This document shows, piece by piece, positions 7,955 to 16,513 of a DNA stretch of 35,869 nucleotides. How positions within the stretch are numbered: the first letter of the stretch is position 1; every line of letters starts with the position of its first letter. The notes under the pieces were generated by a model. That model worked only from the letters and a program-made list of their open reading frames with translations. It made no database searches and was not told the origin of the DNA. The position numbers and the translations under genes are program-made. Origin of the DNA: Ruminiclostridium sufflavum DSM 19573 (GTDB lineage Bacteria > Bacillota > Clostridia > Acetivibrionales > DSM-1351); the NCBI RefSeq assembly GCF_003208175.1, contig NZ_QKMR01000030.1, positions 1 to 35,869 of the forward strand. Reading direction: 5' to 3'.

Positions 7955-10645
7955 ATGAGTAAAAACTTAGTCAATTTATGTGTGAATCCGTGTAAAATGT
8001 GTATGCCAATGGGAATTGTAAGCGCTTTTTACGGTTTGAAAAACTGCATGACAATACTTCACGGCTCACAAGGCTGCAGTACTTATATAAGGCGCCATAT
8101 GGCAACACATTACAACGAGCCGGTAGATATAGCGTCCTCTTCTTTAACAGAGAATGGCACTGTTTTTGGCGGAGAGAACAATTTAATAAAGGGTTTGGAA
8201 AATATGATTGAATTATATAACCCTGAGGTAATAGGTATAGCAACTACCTGTCTTGCAGAAACAATCGGCGAGGATGTACCGAGAATAATTAATAATTTCA
8301 ATATAATTCATCCCGGGAACAAAGTTAAATTTATACCGGTAGTTTCAATGGGATATTCAGAAACACAATATGAAGGATTTTTTATGGCATTGCGGGCTAT
8401 TGTGGAAAATGTGGATATGGTTCCTGAAAAGAATAATAAGGTGAATATTATCACAGGCATGATATCTCCTGCTGATACACGCTATTTAAAAAGGCTGCTG
8501 GACTCAATGAAGGTTGAATATATATTGCTTCCTGATATTTCGGAGAATTTGGACGGACAGCATAAAGAAAGCTATAACAGACTGCCCGAGGGAGGAACCT
8601 CTCTTGAAGAGCTTTCATTGATGGGAGGAGCCAAGCTTACAATCGAGCTGACTACTTTTACAAAAGAGCATAATTCTCCGGCACAATATTTATATGCTGC
8701 TTACGGGGTTCCTTTTGTCAGATGCAGCTTGCCTGTCGGGCTGAGGGACACCGATGCTTTGATAAGTGTGCTGGAACATGCAGGCGGAACAAAGCCTGAG
8801 GAAATAATGAAGGAACGCGGACGTTATATGGATGCGATGATTGATTCGCATAAATATAATGCCGAGGGTAGAGCTGTTATTTTCGGAGAGCCTGACTTTG
8901 TATATTCCGCAGTTCGTCTTTGTGCAGAAAACGGCATTATGCCGGTTATAACGGCTACAGGAGCAAAATGCGGCAATTTAAAGGAAAGGCTTGAAGAGGA
9001 GGTACAAGGTGTTGCAGACTTCCTTCATATAGATAAGTTTTTAATATTGGAGGCTTGTGATTTTGACACAATAGAAAAATATGCGGTTGAATACGGAGCA
9101 AATATCATGATAGGCAGCTCTGACGGCAGAAGGATTGAGGAAAAGCTGAGGCTTCCGCTTGTCAGATGTGCGTTCCCTATACATGATCAGGTTGGCGGAC
9201 AGAGGGTGAGAATGCTTGGATATGACGGCTCCCTTGAATTGCTGGACAGAATCACAAACAGTCTGCTAATCCGCAAGGAGCACAGCTTCAGGGGTGAAAT
9301 GCATGATAGATATTATAAAGAGGAGGCAGGGGATACAAGTGTTGACTTGGATAAAATTAGTTCTCTGAAGGAGGTGGCCGGCTTGAGGAATAAAGCAGAT
9401 ATTATACTTGCCAATAAGAAGAAAACAGAGACACATCCTTGCTTTAACGGATGCGGCAGCGAATATGCAAGAATGCATTTGCCGATAGCGCCAAAATGCA
9501 ATATTCAATGCAACTATTGCGTCAGAAAATATGATTGCCCGAATGAAAGCAGGCCGGGAGTTACAACAGAGGTCTTGTCTCCTGAGCAGGCCTGTGAAAA
9601 GTATAAAAGGGTTAAGGAAGGGCTGCCTAACCTGAAGGTTGTTGGGATTGCCGGACCCGGTGACTCATTGGCTGATTTCGAAAGCACAAGAAAAACCCTG
9701 AGCCTGATTAAAAGAGAGGATCCGGAAGTAACCTTTTGCCTGTCTACAAATGGCCTGCTGCTTCCCCTGTATGCAGATGAACTGGCAGAGCTGGGCGTAT
9801 CACATGTTACGGTTACGATGAATGCAGTAAACACAACAATAGGAGCAAAAATATATAAGCATGTTGACTATATGGGACATAGGTATTTCGGAGAGGTGGG
9901 AGCTGCAATTCTTATGGCAAATCAGCTGTCCGGAATAAAGAGAAGTACCTCTCTGGGGTTGATTTGCAAGGTGAATATTGTAATGCTTAAGGGTATCAAT
10001 GAGTATCATATTCCTGTAGTCGTAGAAAAGGCAAAGGAGCTCGGCTGTGAAATAACAAATATTATGCAGCTGATTCCTGTGGCAGGAAGTGAATTTGAAA
10101 ATATTCCGCTGGTAAGCAACAGAGAAATAATGGGCATGAGAAAACAATGCGGATCGATTTTGAAACAGATGTATCACTGCCGCCAGTGCAGGGCTGATGC
10201 AATCGGGACCTTGGATAATGACCAGTCTATTAATTTCAGAGGATGTACCGGCTGTAATGACATCGAGGAAACGGACAGGGCAGAGGAAAAAACATTTTTA
10301 TTTGCGGTATCCTCCAAAAGCGGTATATTAGTCGACCAACATTTCGGTCATGCAAGTGACTTTTATATATATGAGTACAAAAATAAGGTTATACGCTTTA
10401 AGGAAAGGAGAAGTGTCAGCAAATACTGTGACGGGGCTGAAGGCTGTGACGGAATGGGCGGTATGAACAAGGAGGGCAAAATGGAGGCTATTCTTGAAAC
10501 AGTAAAGGACTGCAATGGGGTATTGGCAATGAGAATCGGTGAAGCACCTAAGCAGAAGCTTAAGGAAAAAGCTATTGAGACCTTTACAACCTACGACAGA
10601 ATTGAGAATGCGGTTAGAGTGGCGGCAGAAAAGCTTTGTGTATAG
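7955..10645 (+). CDS. nifN-B: Fused NifN-NifB FeMo-cofactor biosynthesis protein
   Basis: One 896-residue polypeptide combining three parts. Residues 1 to about 440 are NifN, the NifK-like scaffold half (NPCKMC at 11-16, HGSQGC at 36-41, TTCLAETIGED at 98-108). Residues from about 494 to 780 are the radical-SAM NifB core, with HPCFNGC from 494 and the SAM cluster motif C515-x3-C519-x2-C522; this part makes NifB-co from iron-sulfur precursors and SAM. The last 120 or so residues are a NifX/NafY-like cofactor-binding domain (DQHFGHASDFYIYE). The same fusion is known in C. pasteurianum. GCGGAGG precedes the ATG at 7955; an upstream in-frame GTG at 7928 lacks a site. Confidence 0.96.
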   Translation: MSKNLVNLCVNPCKMCMPMGIVSAFYGLKNCMTILHGSQGCSTYIRRHMATHYNEPVDIASSSLTENGTVFGGENNLIKGLENMIELYNPEVIGIATTCLAETIGEDVPRIINNFNIIHPGNKVKFIPVVSMGYSETQYEGFFMALRAIVENVDMVPEKNNKVNIITGMISPADTRYLKRLLDSMKVEYILLPDISENLDGQHKESYNRLPEGGTSLEELSLMGGAKLTIELTTFTKEHNSPAQYLYAAYGVPFVRCSLPVGLRDTDALISVLEHAGGTKPEEIMKERGRYMDAMIDSHKYNAEGRAVIFGEPDFVYSAVRLCAENGIMPVITATGAKCGNLKERLEEEVQGVADFLHIDKFLILEACDFDTIEKYAVEYGANIMIGSSDGRRIEEKLRLPLVRCAFPIHDQVGGQRVRMLGYDGSLELLDRITNSLLIRKEHSFRGEMHDRYYKEEAGDTSVDLDKISSLKEVAGLRNKADIILANKKKTETHPCFNGCGSEYARMHLPIAPKCNIQCNYCVRKYDCPNESRPGVTTEVLSPEQACEKYKRVKEGLPNLKVVGIAGPGDSLADFESTRKTLSLIKREDPEVTFCLSTNGLLLPLYADELAELGVSHVTVTMNAVNTTIGAKIYKHVDYMGHRYFGEVGAAILMANQLSGIKRSTSLGLICKVNIVMLKGINEYHIPVVVEKAKELGCEITNIMQLIPVAGSEFENIPLVSNREIMGMRKQCGSILKQMYHCRQCRADAIGTLDNDQSINFRGCTGCNDIEETDRAEEKTFLFAVSSKSGILVDQHFGHASDFYIYEYKNKVIRFKERRSVSKYCDGAEGCDGMGGMNKEGKMEAILETVKDCNGVLAMRIGEAPKQKLKEKAIETFTTYDRIENAVRVAAEKLCV

Positions 10646-10700
10646 GTTGTATCAGCTAAGGTCAGGTCTTATAAATTTTAACGAAGGGAGGATTTAAAGT

Positions 10701-11009
10701 ATGTTGAGCCCGAAATATCATGTGTTTGTCTGTACAAGCTGCAGAATAAACGGAACGCAAAAAGGCTTCTGCCATTCAAAGGGAAGTGTTGATTTGGTTC
10801 AAAGATTTATGGAGGAAATCGATGATAAGGATTTAACAAGTGATGTAATGGTAACTAATACAGGCTGTTTTGGAATTTGCGATAAAGGCCCGGTGGTCGT
10901 TATTTATCCGGAGGGAACCTGGTATGGAAATGTAACTGAGGATGATGTGGAAACTATTGTGGAAAAGCATCTGGCAGAAGGAGAGAAAGTAAAGGAGTTG
11001 CTAATTTAA
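10701..11009 (+). CDS. Thioredoxin-like [2Fe-2S] ferredoxin
   Basis: A 102-residue ferredoxin of the Shethna/C. pasteurianum [2Fe-2S] type. It is nearly superimposable on the C. pasteurianum protein: C11 and C14 in FVCTSCR, C24 in GFCHSK, and C56 and C60 in NTGCFGIC, with the conserved GPVVVIYPEGTWYGNV strand at about 63-78. Four of the five cysteines (C11, C24, C56, C60) are the known cluster ligands. It lies 55 bp after nifN-B in the same direction, with GGGAGG before the ATG. The position suggests a role in nitrogen fixation, either electron delivery or cofactor assembly; the C. pasteurianum homologue has been reported to associate with the MoFe protein. Confidence 0.93.
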   Translation: MLSPKYHVFVCTSCRINGTQKGFCHSKGSVDLVQRFMEEIDDKDLTSDVMVTNTGCFGICDKGPVVVIYPEGTWYGNVTEDDVETIVEKHLAEGEKVKELLI

Positions 11010-11065
11010 TATAAATATGTAATTATATGGGTGGAATTAATTTAGACTTTAGGGGGTAGGTCAGA

Positions 11066-12025
11066 ATGATTAAAATTACAGATGTCACTCTATGCTCACT
11101 AAACAATGAGGCTGCCCAAAATAAAAATGTGCCGGAATTATATGGGCTACTGTTTAAAACAGGTATAAACTTTGTTGAAATTAATGTGCCGGTATACGAA
11201 AGTATTAAGGAAAATGTAGATAAAAGGAATACCATATTAAGGGTTCAGGATCCCACTGAAATTAAATATTATCCCGGATTCAGCAGGTATATTTGCAGAC
11301 ACAGCGGATTTTTCACACGGCTGGAAACCATTTCGGAGATTCAGATTAATGATATCAGAGAGATTAAACTTATGAACAAATTTAATGAATATCATAATAT
11401 CAGAATCGTGGGTCTTGATGATTTGCTGCAGCATGACTATATATCCGCATTTGACAGAATAAAAAAAATAAATTCCGGTGCGCTTGAATTATGCCCTCAG
11501 AATAGCTGCTATTGTGCCAGTGCATTGGCTGTGGAATGGATTTTAAATGGCGGAAGCAGTGTGGCAGTCAGCTTTTCGGGAAACGGAGGCTTTGCAGCCT
11601 TGGAGGAAGTGGTCATGGCACTCAGGATTACAAAGCGTCATAAGCCTAATCTGGATTTATCTGTTTTTGTGCAGATAAAAAATTTATTTGAAGAAATTAC
11701 AGAGAAAAAGATACTTAAAAATAAGCCAGTAATAGGTAACGGCATTTTTGACGTGGAATCAGGAATTCACGTTGATGGTATTTTCAAGAACGGCTCAAAT
11801 TATGAACCCTTTGAGCCGTCTGTGGTAGGAATGAAAAGAAAAATAGTTATAGGAAAGCATTCCGGCAGTACGGCAATTGAAATGAAGCTTAAGGAGTATA
11901 ATATAAATTTCCCGGATAACAGGTTCTCGGAATTACTCGCTTCAATACAAGAGGAATGTATCCGCCTGAGGAGAAGTATAACTGATCAAGAATTTGTGGC
12001 ATTCGCTAAGGAATTAATTCAATAA
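11066..12025 (+). CDS. nifV-omega: Homocitrate synthase, omega subunit
   Basis: A 319-residue protein that carries the C-terminal portion of homocitrate synthase. Visible features are the end of the TIM barrel (VAVSFSGNGGFAALEEVVMALRI, about residues 170-192), the linker GIFDVESGIHVDGIFKN (about 228-244), and the family's KIVIGKHSGSTAI motif (about 269-281). The N-terminal catalytic RDGEQ motif is absent. C. pasteurianum also encodes homocitrate synthase as two subunits, omega then alpha, in this order. Homocitrate is the organic ligand of FeMo-cofactor. An AGGGGGTAGG site lies before the ATG. The catalytic partner follows 26 bp later. Confidence 0.92.
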   Translation: MIKITDVTLCSLNNEAAQNKNVPELYGLLFKTGINFVEINVPVYESIKENVDKRNTILRVQDPTEIKYYPGFSRYICRHSGFFTRLETISEIQINDIREIKLMNKFNEYHNIRIVGLDDLLQHDYISAFDRIKKINSGALELCPQNSCYCASALAVEWILNGGSSVAVSFSGNGGFAALEEVVMALRITKRHKPNLDLSVFVQIKNLFEEITEKKILKNKPVIGNGIFDVESGIHVDGIFKNGSNYEPFEPSVVGMKRKIVIGKHSGSTAIEMKLKEYNINFPDNRFSELLASIQEECIRLRRSITDQEFVAFAKELIQ

Positions 12026-12051
12026 CATATATAGCGGAGGTTGGATTTGCT

Positions 12052-12852
12052 ATGAAGGAAAAAAAATATTTGACAGATACGACCCTTCGTGACGGTGAAC
12101 AGAGCCCGGGCTTTGCATTTAACATAGCTGAGAAGGCAAGGCTTGCTCAGTTAATGGATGAGGCAGGCATATATCAGATTGAGGCCGGAGTTCCTGCAAT
12201 GGGGAAGCATGAAAAAGATGCAATTTGCAAAATAGTAAGCAATAAAAAAAATGCAAGGATATCAACGTGGAACAGAATTATAAAAGAAGATATTTTACAT
12301 TCCTTTGACTGCTGCCCCGATATTATCCATATAAGTGCGCCTGTATCCTATGTTCACATATATTCCAAGCTGAAGAAAAACAAGGTCTGGCTTCAGAAAA
12401 GCTTACAGGATTGCGTCAGCCTTGCGCTGGATAAGGGATATACAGTTACTGTCGGGATGGAGGATGCTTCCCGGGCGGATATAACGTTTATTATCAGCAT
12501 TGCAAATATTATGAAGGATATGGGAGTGGCCGGCATCAGGTTTGCCGACACAGTGGGTGTTTTGACACCGTTCAGAACATATCAGGCTATAAGTGAGATT
12601 ATTAACAATACAGGCATTTCTGTAGGCATTCATGCCCATAATGACTTGGGGATGGCAGTGGCAAATTCCTTGGAGGCTGCAAAAGCAGGAGCGGATTTTA
12701 TTGATACAACCTTGTTCGGAATTGGTGAGCGTGCAGGGAATTGTGACTTGAACCACTTTATATCGGTGGCGGATAAGCTTTTTGATATAAGTCCGGGCTA
12801 TGCTGCCGCAATGAGTTTAAAGGAGTATGCCGGAGAGATTCTGTTTAAATAA
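12052..12852 (+). CDS. nifV-alpha: Homocitrate synthase, alpha subunit
   Basis: A 266-residue protein with the catalytic half of the HMGL/isopropylmalate-synthase TIM barrel: LTDTTLRDGEQSPG at residues 6-19 and the metal-binding HAHNDLGMAVANS motif at about 197-209. It ends shortly after the barrel (TTLFGIGERAGN, about 223-234) and lacks the C-terminal communication domain, which the omega subunit supplies. It should condense acetyl-CoA with 2-oxoglutarate to homocitrate. The only alternative is another acyl-CoA condensing enzyme of the family, but the context makes NifV almost certain. modA begins 37 bp downstream. Confidence 0.93.
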   Translation: MKEKKYLTDTTLRDGEQSPGFAFNIAEKARLAQLMDEAGIYQIEAGVPAMGKHEKDAICKIVSNKKNARISTWNRIIKEDILHSFDCCPDIIHISAPVSYVHIYSKLKKNKVWLQKSLQDCVSLALDKGYTVTVGMEDASRADITFIISIANIMKDMGVAGIRFADTVGVLTPFRTYQAISEIINNTGISVGIHAHNDLGMAVANSLEAAKAGADFIDTTLFGIGERAGNCDLNHFISVADKLFDISPGYAAAMSLKEYAGEILFK

Positions 12853-12889
12853 AATGGCTTACATTGTTGTGTGGAAATGGGGGTTACTT

Positions 12890-13723
12890 ATGAGAACGAT
12901 TAGAAAAAATATATTAATGTTATTTATTGCAGTCATTTTAATACTGACGGGCTGCGGAAGTCAATCAACACCTTCTGCGGATTCCGGCAGTGATATTTCA
13001 AAAGCAAGTCCGTCAGATACGGCGGAAAAAACAGAAATTTTTGTTGCTGCTGCTGCCAGCTTAACCGATGCGACAAAGGAGCTTGTTGAAATGTATAAAA
13101 AGGTTGAGCCGGATATTGCCATAACCTGTACCTTCAGCTCCTCAGGTACTTTGCAGACCCAGATTGAGCAGGGTGCGCCGGCAGATATTTTCTTGTCGGC
13201 AGCAAAAAAGCAGGTGACGGCTCTTGAAGAAAAGGGATTGGTTAAGGAAGGATCAAAAAAAGAGCTGCTTAAAAATAAGGTTGTATTAATTACTCCTGCC
13301 GGCAGTACAAAGAATATTGAAAGCTTTGAGGAGCTTGCTGCTGACAAGGTTTCGACAGTTGCACTGGGAGAGCCTAGCAGTGTTCCGGTAGGGCAGTATG
13401 CGGAAGAGATACTTACTTATCTTAAAATACTTGATAAGGTAAAAGCAAAGGCAAATTACGGCAGTGATGTCAGACAGGTTCTCACATGGGTGGAAAGCGG
13501 AGAGGTTGACTGCGGAGTGGTTTACTCAACTGATGCTGCCTTGTCAGATAAAATCAAGGTGGTATGTGAGGCGCCGGAGGGCAGCCACAAGCCGGTTATA
13601 TATCCTGCGGTAGTGCTGAAGAGCAGCAAGCATCCTGCCGAGGCTCAAGCCTTTCTGGATTATCTGTCAACATCACAGGCTGAATATGTATTTGAAAAAT
13701 ATGGCTTTGAAATGAATAATTAA
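12890..13723 (+). CDS. modA: Molybdate ABC transporter substrate-binding lipoprotein
   Basis: A periplasmic-type binding protein anchored as a lipoprotein, 277 residues. A signal peptide (basic start MRTIRKN, then a hydrophobic stretch) ends in the lipobox LTGC with C22. The mature protein has the ModA signatures VAAAASLTDATKELV and SSSGTLQTQIEQGAPADIFLSA, the oxyanion-contacting serines included, and GEPSSVPVGQYAEE. I use the ATG at 12890 because it starts the signal peptide and has GGGGG upstream; a longer frame starting at 12827 overlaps nifV-alpha. It follows the homocitrate genes and leads modBC, so molybdenum uptake appears co-transcribed with cofactor synthesis. Confidence 0.95.
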   Translation: MRTIRKNILMLFIAVILILTGCGSQSTPSADSGSDISKASPSDTAEKTEIFVAAAASLTDATKELVEMYKKVEPDIAITCTFSSSGTLQTQIEQGAPADIFLSAAKKQVTALEEKGLVKEGSKKELLKNKVVLITPAGSTKNIESFEELAADKVSTVALGEPSSVPVGQYAEEILTYLKILDKVKAKANYGSDVRQVLTWVESGEVDCGVVYSTDAALSDKIKVVCEAPEGSHKPVIYPAVVLKSSKHPAEAQAFLDYLSTSQAEYVFEKYGFEMNN

Positions 13724-13754
13724 CATGGATTTTTACAGATAGAAGGTGGATTGC

Positions 13755-14432
13755 ATGGATTTATCGCCACTTTATGTATCACTGAAGGTAGCGTTTTCCG
13801 CTACGGCAGTTACGGTTCTTTTTGGGATTCCGGCCGGTTGGTATGTTTTTAAAATCAAGAGATTCAAGGGCCTGATAGATGGAGTATTTACCTTGCCCAT
13901 GGTTCTTCCTCCTACGGTTGTCGGTTTTTTCCTTCTGACTATATTTGGAAGAAACAGCCTGATTGGCAGTTTTTTGCTGAGGTTTGATATAAGTGTTGTT
14001 TTTACATGGATAGGGGCGGTTGTCGCATCAACGGTAGTAGCCTTTCCCTTGATGTATAGAACTGTAAGAGGTGCTTTTGAGCAATTTGACATAAATATGA
14101 TATACGCGGCAAGAACCCTTGGCATAGCCGAATTTAAAATTTTTTATAAGGTTGTGATTCCTAACGTACTGCCAAGTATAGTGGCAGGAACCGTTCTATC
14201 CTTTGCCAGAGCATTAGGTGAATTCGGGGCGACAATGATGCTTGCAGGGAACATTCCGGGCAAAACACAGACTATTGCTCTCTCTATCTATACGGCAGTT
14301 CAGGCGGGAGATAAGGCAAAAGCGTATAATTGGGTGTTGATTATTTGTACAATGTCCTTTACCTCAATGATTTTAATCAATTTTTGGAATAGGGCCCAAG
14401 AGAAAAGAACGGCAAAAAGAGGTGATATTTGA
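13755..14432 (+). CDS. modB: Molybdate ABC transporter permease
   Basis: A 225-residue inner-membrane permease with about five to six hydrophobic segments. The cytoplasmic EAA-type loop that docks to ModC is visible as RTLGIAEFKIFYKVVIPNVLPSIVAGTVLSFARALGEFGA (about residues 119-158), and the ALGEFGATMMLAGN ending is typical of ModB and related molybdate or sulfate permeases. AGAAGGTGG lies just before the ATG at 13755; an in-frame GTG three codons upstream lies within that site and is unlikely to be the start. The stop overlaps the modC start. Confidence 0.94.
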   Translation: MDLSPLYVSLKVAFSATAVTVLFGIPAGWYVFKIKRFKGLIDGVFTLPMVLPPTVVGFFLLTIFGRNSLIGSFLLRFDISVVFTWIGAVVASTVVAFPLMYRTVRGAFEQFDINMIYAARTLGIAEFKIFYKVVIPNVLPSIVAGTVLSFARALGEFGATMMLAGNIPGKTQTIALSIYTAVQAGDKAKAYNWVLIICTMSFTSMILINFWNRAQEKRTAKRGDI

Positions 14433-15487
14433 TGTCACTGTACGTTAATATTAAAAAGGTAATGGGCAATTTTACACTGGAGGTTGAGTTTTCCGCAAAT
14501 AATGAAATCACTGCCTTACTGGGTGCTTCCGGCTGCGGTAAAAGCATGACGCTGAAATGTATTGCAGGTATAGAGACGCCTGATGAGGGCACCATTGTTT
14601 TAGACGGAAGAGTTTTATTTGATTCGGAACAGAAAATTAATTTGTCACCCCAGAAAAGAAAGGTTGGATATCTGTTTCAAAACTATGCGTTATTTCCCAA
14701 TATGACTGTGGAGGAAAATATAGGCATAGGCGTAATCAGCGGTAAGCATGAGCGTAAAGAAGCGGTTGAGGAAAAAATAAAAATATTCTATCTTGAGGGC
14801 TTAGAAAAGAAAAGGCCTCACCAGCTGTCGGGGGGACAGCAGCAAAGAGTGGCACTTGCAAGAATTATGGCATCCGAACCGGACATTATTATGCTGGACG
14901 AACCCTTTTGTGCTTTGGACAGCTATCTGAAGTGGCAGCTTGAGCAAAAAATAATGGACTCGCTGTCCGGTTTTCAAGGAACAGTACTTCTGGTATCCCA
15001 TAATAGAAATGAAGTTTATCGTTTTTCAAAAACAGTAGCTGTTATTTCGGATGGCAGAGTTGAGACGGTAAGTGAAAAGAAAAGCTTGTTTGCCGCTCCT
15101 AAAAAGCTGTCGGCTGCACTTCTTACAGGCTGCAAAAATATATCAAGAGTCGAAAAGCTTGCAGAGCACACATTAAGGGCAGTAGACTGGGATTTGGAGC
15201 TGCATACTGAAAAGGGGCTTTCGGATGAAATAAAATATGTAGGTATAAGGGCCCATTATTTGAAATATACAGAAAGGGAGGATTTGCATAATGTTATGAC
15301 TTGTGAGGTGGCTAAGGTAATTGAAAATCCGTTTTCGTATATAATTATGTTAAAAAATAAAAGCGGCAAGGATGATAATTCTCAAATAAGATGGGAAATT
15401 GACAAGGACTTATGGAGAGATATTTCAGTTAAGGACAGCCCTATAAGAATAATTTTTAAAGAAGAGGATTTATTGCTGCTGGAGTAA
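14432..15487 (+). CDS. modC: Molybdate ABC transporter ATP-binding protein
   Basis: A 351-residue ATPase of the transporter. Walker A is GASGCGKS at 31-38, the Q-loop is in FQNYALFPN (82-90), the ABC signature is LSGGQQQRVALARI at 132-145, and Walker B with the catalytic Glu is IIMLDEP (152-158). The last 120 residues form an accessory domain (EIKYVGIRAHYLKY and following) in the place of the molybdate-binding MOP domain of classical ModC, so direct molybdate sensing is possible but unproven. The ATG overlaps the modB TGA, with AGAGGTGA upstream. It is the last gene of the continuous nif-mod run. Confidence 0.93.
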   Translation: MSLYVNIKKVMGNFTLEVEFSANNEITALLGASGCGKSMTLKCIAGIETPDEGTIVLDGRVLFDSEQKINLSPQKRKVGYLFQNYALFPNMTVEENIGIGVISGKHERKEAVEEKIKIFYLEGLEKKRPHQLSGGQQQRVALARIMASEPDIIMLDEPFCALDSYLKWQLEQKIMDSLSGFQGTVLLVSHNRNEVYRFSKTVAVISDGRVETVSEKKSLFAAPKKLSAALLTGCKNISRVEKLAEHTLRAVDWDLELHTEKGLSDEIKYVGIRAHYLKYTEREDLHNVMTCEVAKVIENPFSYIIMLKNKSGKDDNSQIRWEIDKDLWRDISVKDSPIRIIFKEEDLLLLE

Positions 15488-15520
15488 AGAAAAAGGATTT
15501 AAAAGTTGCAGGCAAAAAAG

Positions 15521-15545
15521 TATAATGTATATATCTATATATACA
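15521..15545 (+). promoter_or_regulatory. Candidate csoR promoter -10 with AT palindrome
   Basis: TATAAT (15521-15526) is followed, sharing its last T, by a perfect 9-bp inverted repeat TGTATATAT/ATATATACA around CT (15526-15545). The repeat covers the expected start site, an operator-like position. No good -35 is seen (TTTAAA at 15498-15503), and the AT-rich palindrome could be chance. It lacks the CCC/GGG arms of the two sites near 17310-17398. Confidence 0.3.
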
Positions 15546-15557
15546 AGGAGCTGCAGC

Positions 15558-15836
15558 ATGGGAAATGAGGAGAAAAATCAATTAAAAGAGGATCTCATTA
15601 AAAGACTCAAGCGTATTGAGGGTCAGGTCAGAGGGATTCAAAAAATGGTGGATGAAGAGAAATACTGTGCGGATATTTTAACTCAGGTTGCCGCAGTACG
15701 TTCTGCAATTAATAAAGTAGGAAGCATAATACTTGAAAAGCACTCCATGAAGTGTATCCAAGATGCAGTGCTATCTGAAAATAAGGAAAAGGCGCTGAGT
15801 GAACTTACGAAAACTATACAAAGCTTTATGAAATAA
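15558..15836 (+). CDS. csoR: CsoR-family metal-sensing transcriptional repressor
   Basis: A 92-residue all-helical repressor of the CsoR/RcnR/FrmR family (formerly DUF156). The family start LIKRLKRIEGQVRGIQKMV covers residues 13-31. The copper-sensor ligand triad of CsoR is intact: C37 (KYCADIL), H62 and C66 (EKHSMKC). That fits Cu(I) sensing better than persulfide-sensing CstR, which lacks the His, or FrmR. Metal binding would release it from DNA. AAGGAG lies before the ATG at 15558; a longer frame from 15525 has no such site. It lies 70 bp after modC and may be partly co-transcribed. Two likely operators lie 1.7 kb away, upstream of ccdA and the glutaredoxin. No copper ATPase or chaperone is in the window. 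Confidence 0.88.
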   Translation: MGNEEKNQLKEDLIKRLKRIEGQVRGIQKMVDEEKYCADILTQVAAVRSAINKVGSIILEKHSMKCIQDAVLSENKEKALSELTKTIQSFMK

Positions 15837-15837
15837 A

Positions 15838-15893
15838 CTAAAAAGCCGATTACGGTCGGATTCTCTGCATTTCAATCGTAACCGGCTTTTTAG
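15838..15893. terminator. Bidirectional terminator between csoR and tlpA
   Basis: CTAAAAAGCCG (15838-15848) pairs perfectly with CGGCTTTTTAG (15883-15893), and after one mismatch TTACG pairs with CGTAA. The stem gives a T run in both directions. It serves the convergent csoR and ccdA-tlpA transcripts. Confidence 0.88.
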
Positions 15894-15905
15894 AAGCGGC
15901 TTTCT

Positions 15906-16484
15906 TTATTCTTGGGTATCCTTGCTTTTGATTTCACTGATAACCTGAGTCAGAGTTTTTTTGTCTGTCATTCCGGAAATATAAGTGTACAGAGTACCGT
16001 CCTTATTGATGAAAAAGGTTGTGGGGAAGCCTGAGATGCCGTACTTCTGGGTTACGCTGCCGTCCGAATCCAATAGAACCTTTAAATCAATATTGCTTGA
16101 TGTAAGATATTCCTTAACTGTGTCAACAGATTCCTGAGAATTAACAGCTAGAATAACAACTTCATTTTCCTTTTGCAGCTCTTTATTCAGTTCATTAAAG
16201 TCAGGCATTTCAACTTTGCAGTATTTACACCAGACTGCCCAGAAGTTGAGGATTACAATTTTGCCCTTATAGTCGGAAAGCTTTACATCGTTTCCATCCA
16301 TATCCTTTAGTGTAAAGTCGGGGGCCTGCGGGTTGGTGTTCTGGTCAGATTGGCTTGTGGACTCAGTTTGCTGCGATGGAGGCTCTATAATCAGAGGCTG
16401 GTTTTTTGAATATAATATATACGCTGCTGCCAACACAGCACAAATAGCAACAACCCATATAACAATACTGATTTTTTTTCGCAT
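15906..16484 (-). CDS. Membrane-anchored TlpA/ResA-like thiol-disulfide oxidoreductase
   Basis: A 192-residue thioredoxin-fold protein tethered outside the membrane. An N-terminal hydrophobic anchor (about residues 6-25) is followed by a Ser/Thr/Gln-rich linker and a TlpA-type domain from about 54. The redox motif WCKYC lies in NFWAVWCKYCKVEMP, and the cis-proline loop is GFPTTFFINKDG. Such proteins reduce apocytochrome or other extracytoplasmic thiols using electrons from CcdA. It is the second gene of a minus-strand operon, 29 bp after ccdA, with GAGGAGG before the ATG. In an anaerobe without visible cytochrome c genes the substrate is unknown. Confidence 0.92.
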   Translation of the reverse strand: MRKKISIVIWVVAICAVLAAAYILYSKNQPLIIEPPSQQTESTSQSDQNTNPQAPDFTLKDMDGNDVKLSDYKGKIVILNFWAVWCKYCKVEMPDFNELNKELQKENEVVILAVNSQESVDTVKEYLTSSNIDLKVLLDSDGSVTQKYGISGFPTTFFINKDGTLYTYISGMTDKKTLTQVISEIKSKDTQE

Positions 16485-16513
16485 AAATAATTCCTCCTCA
16501 AATATAGATAAAT

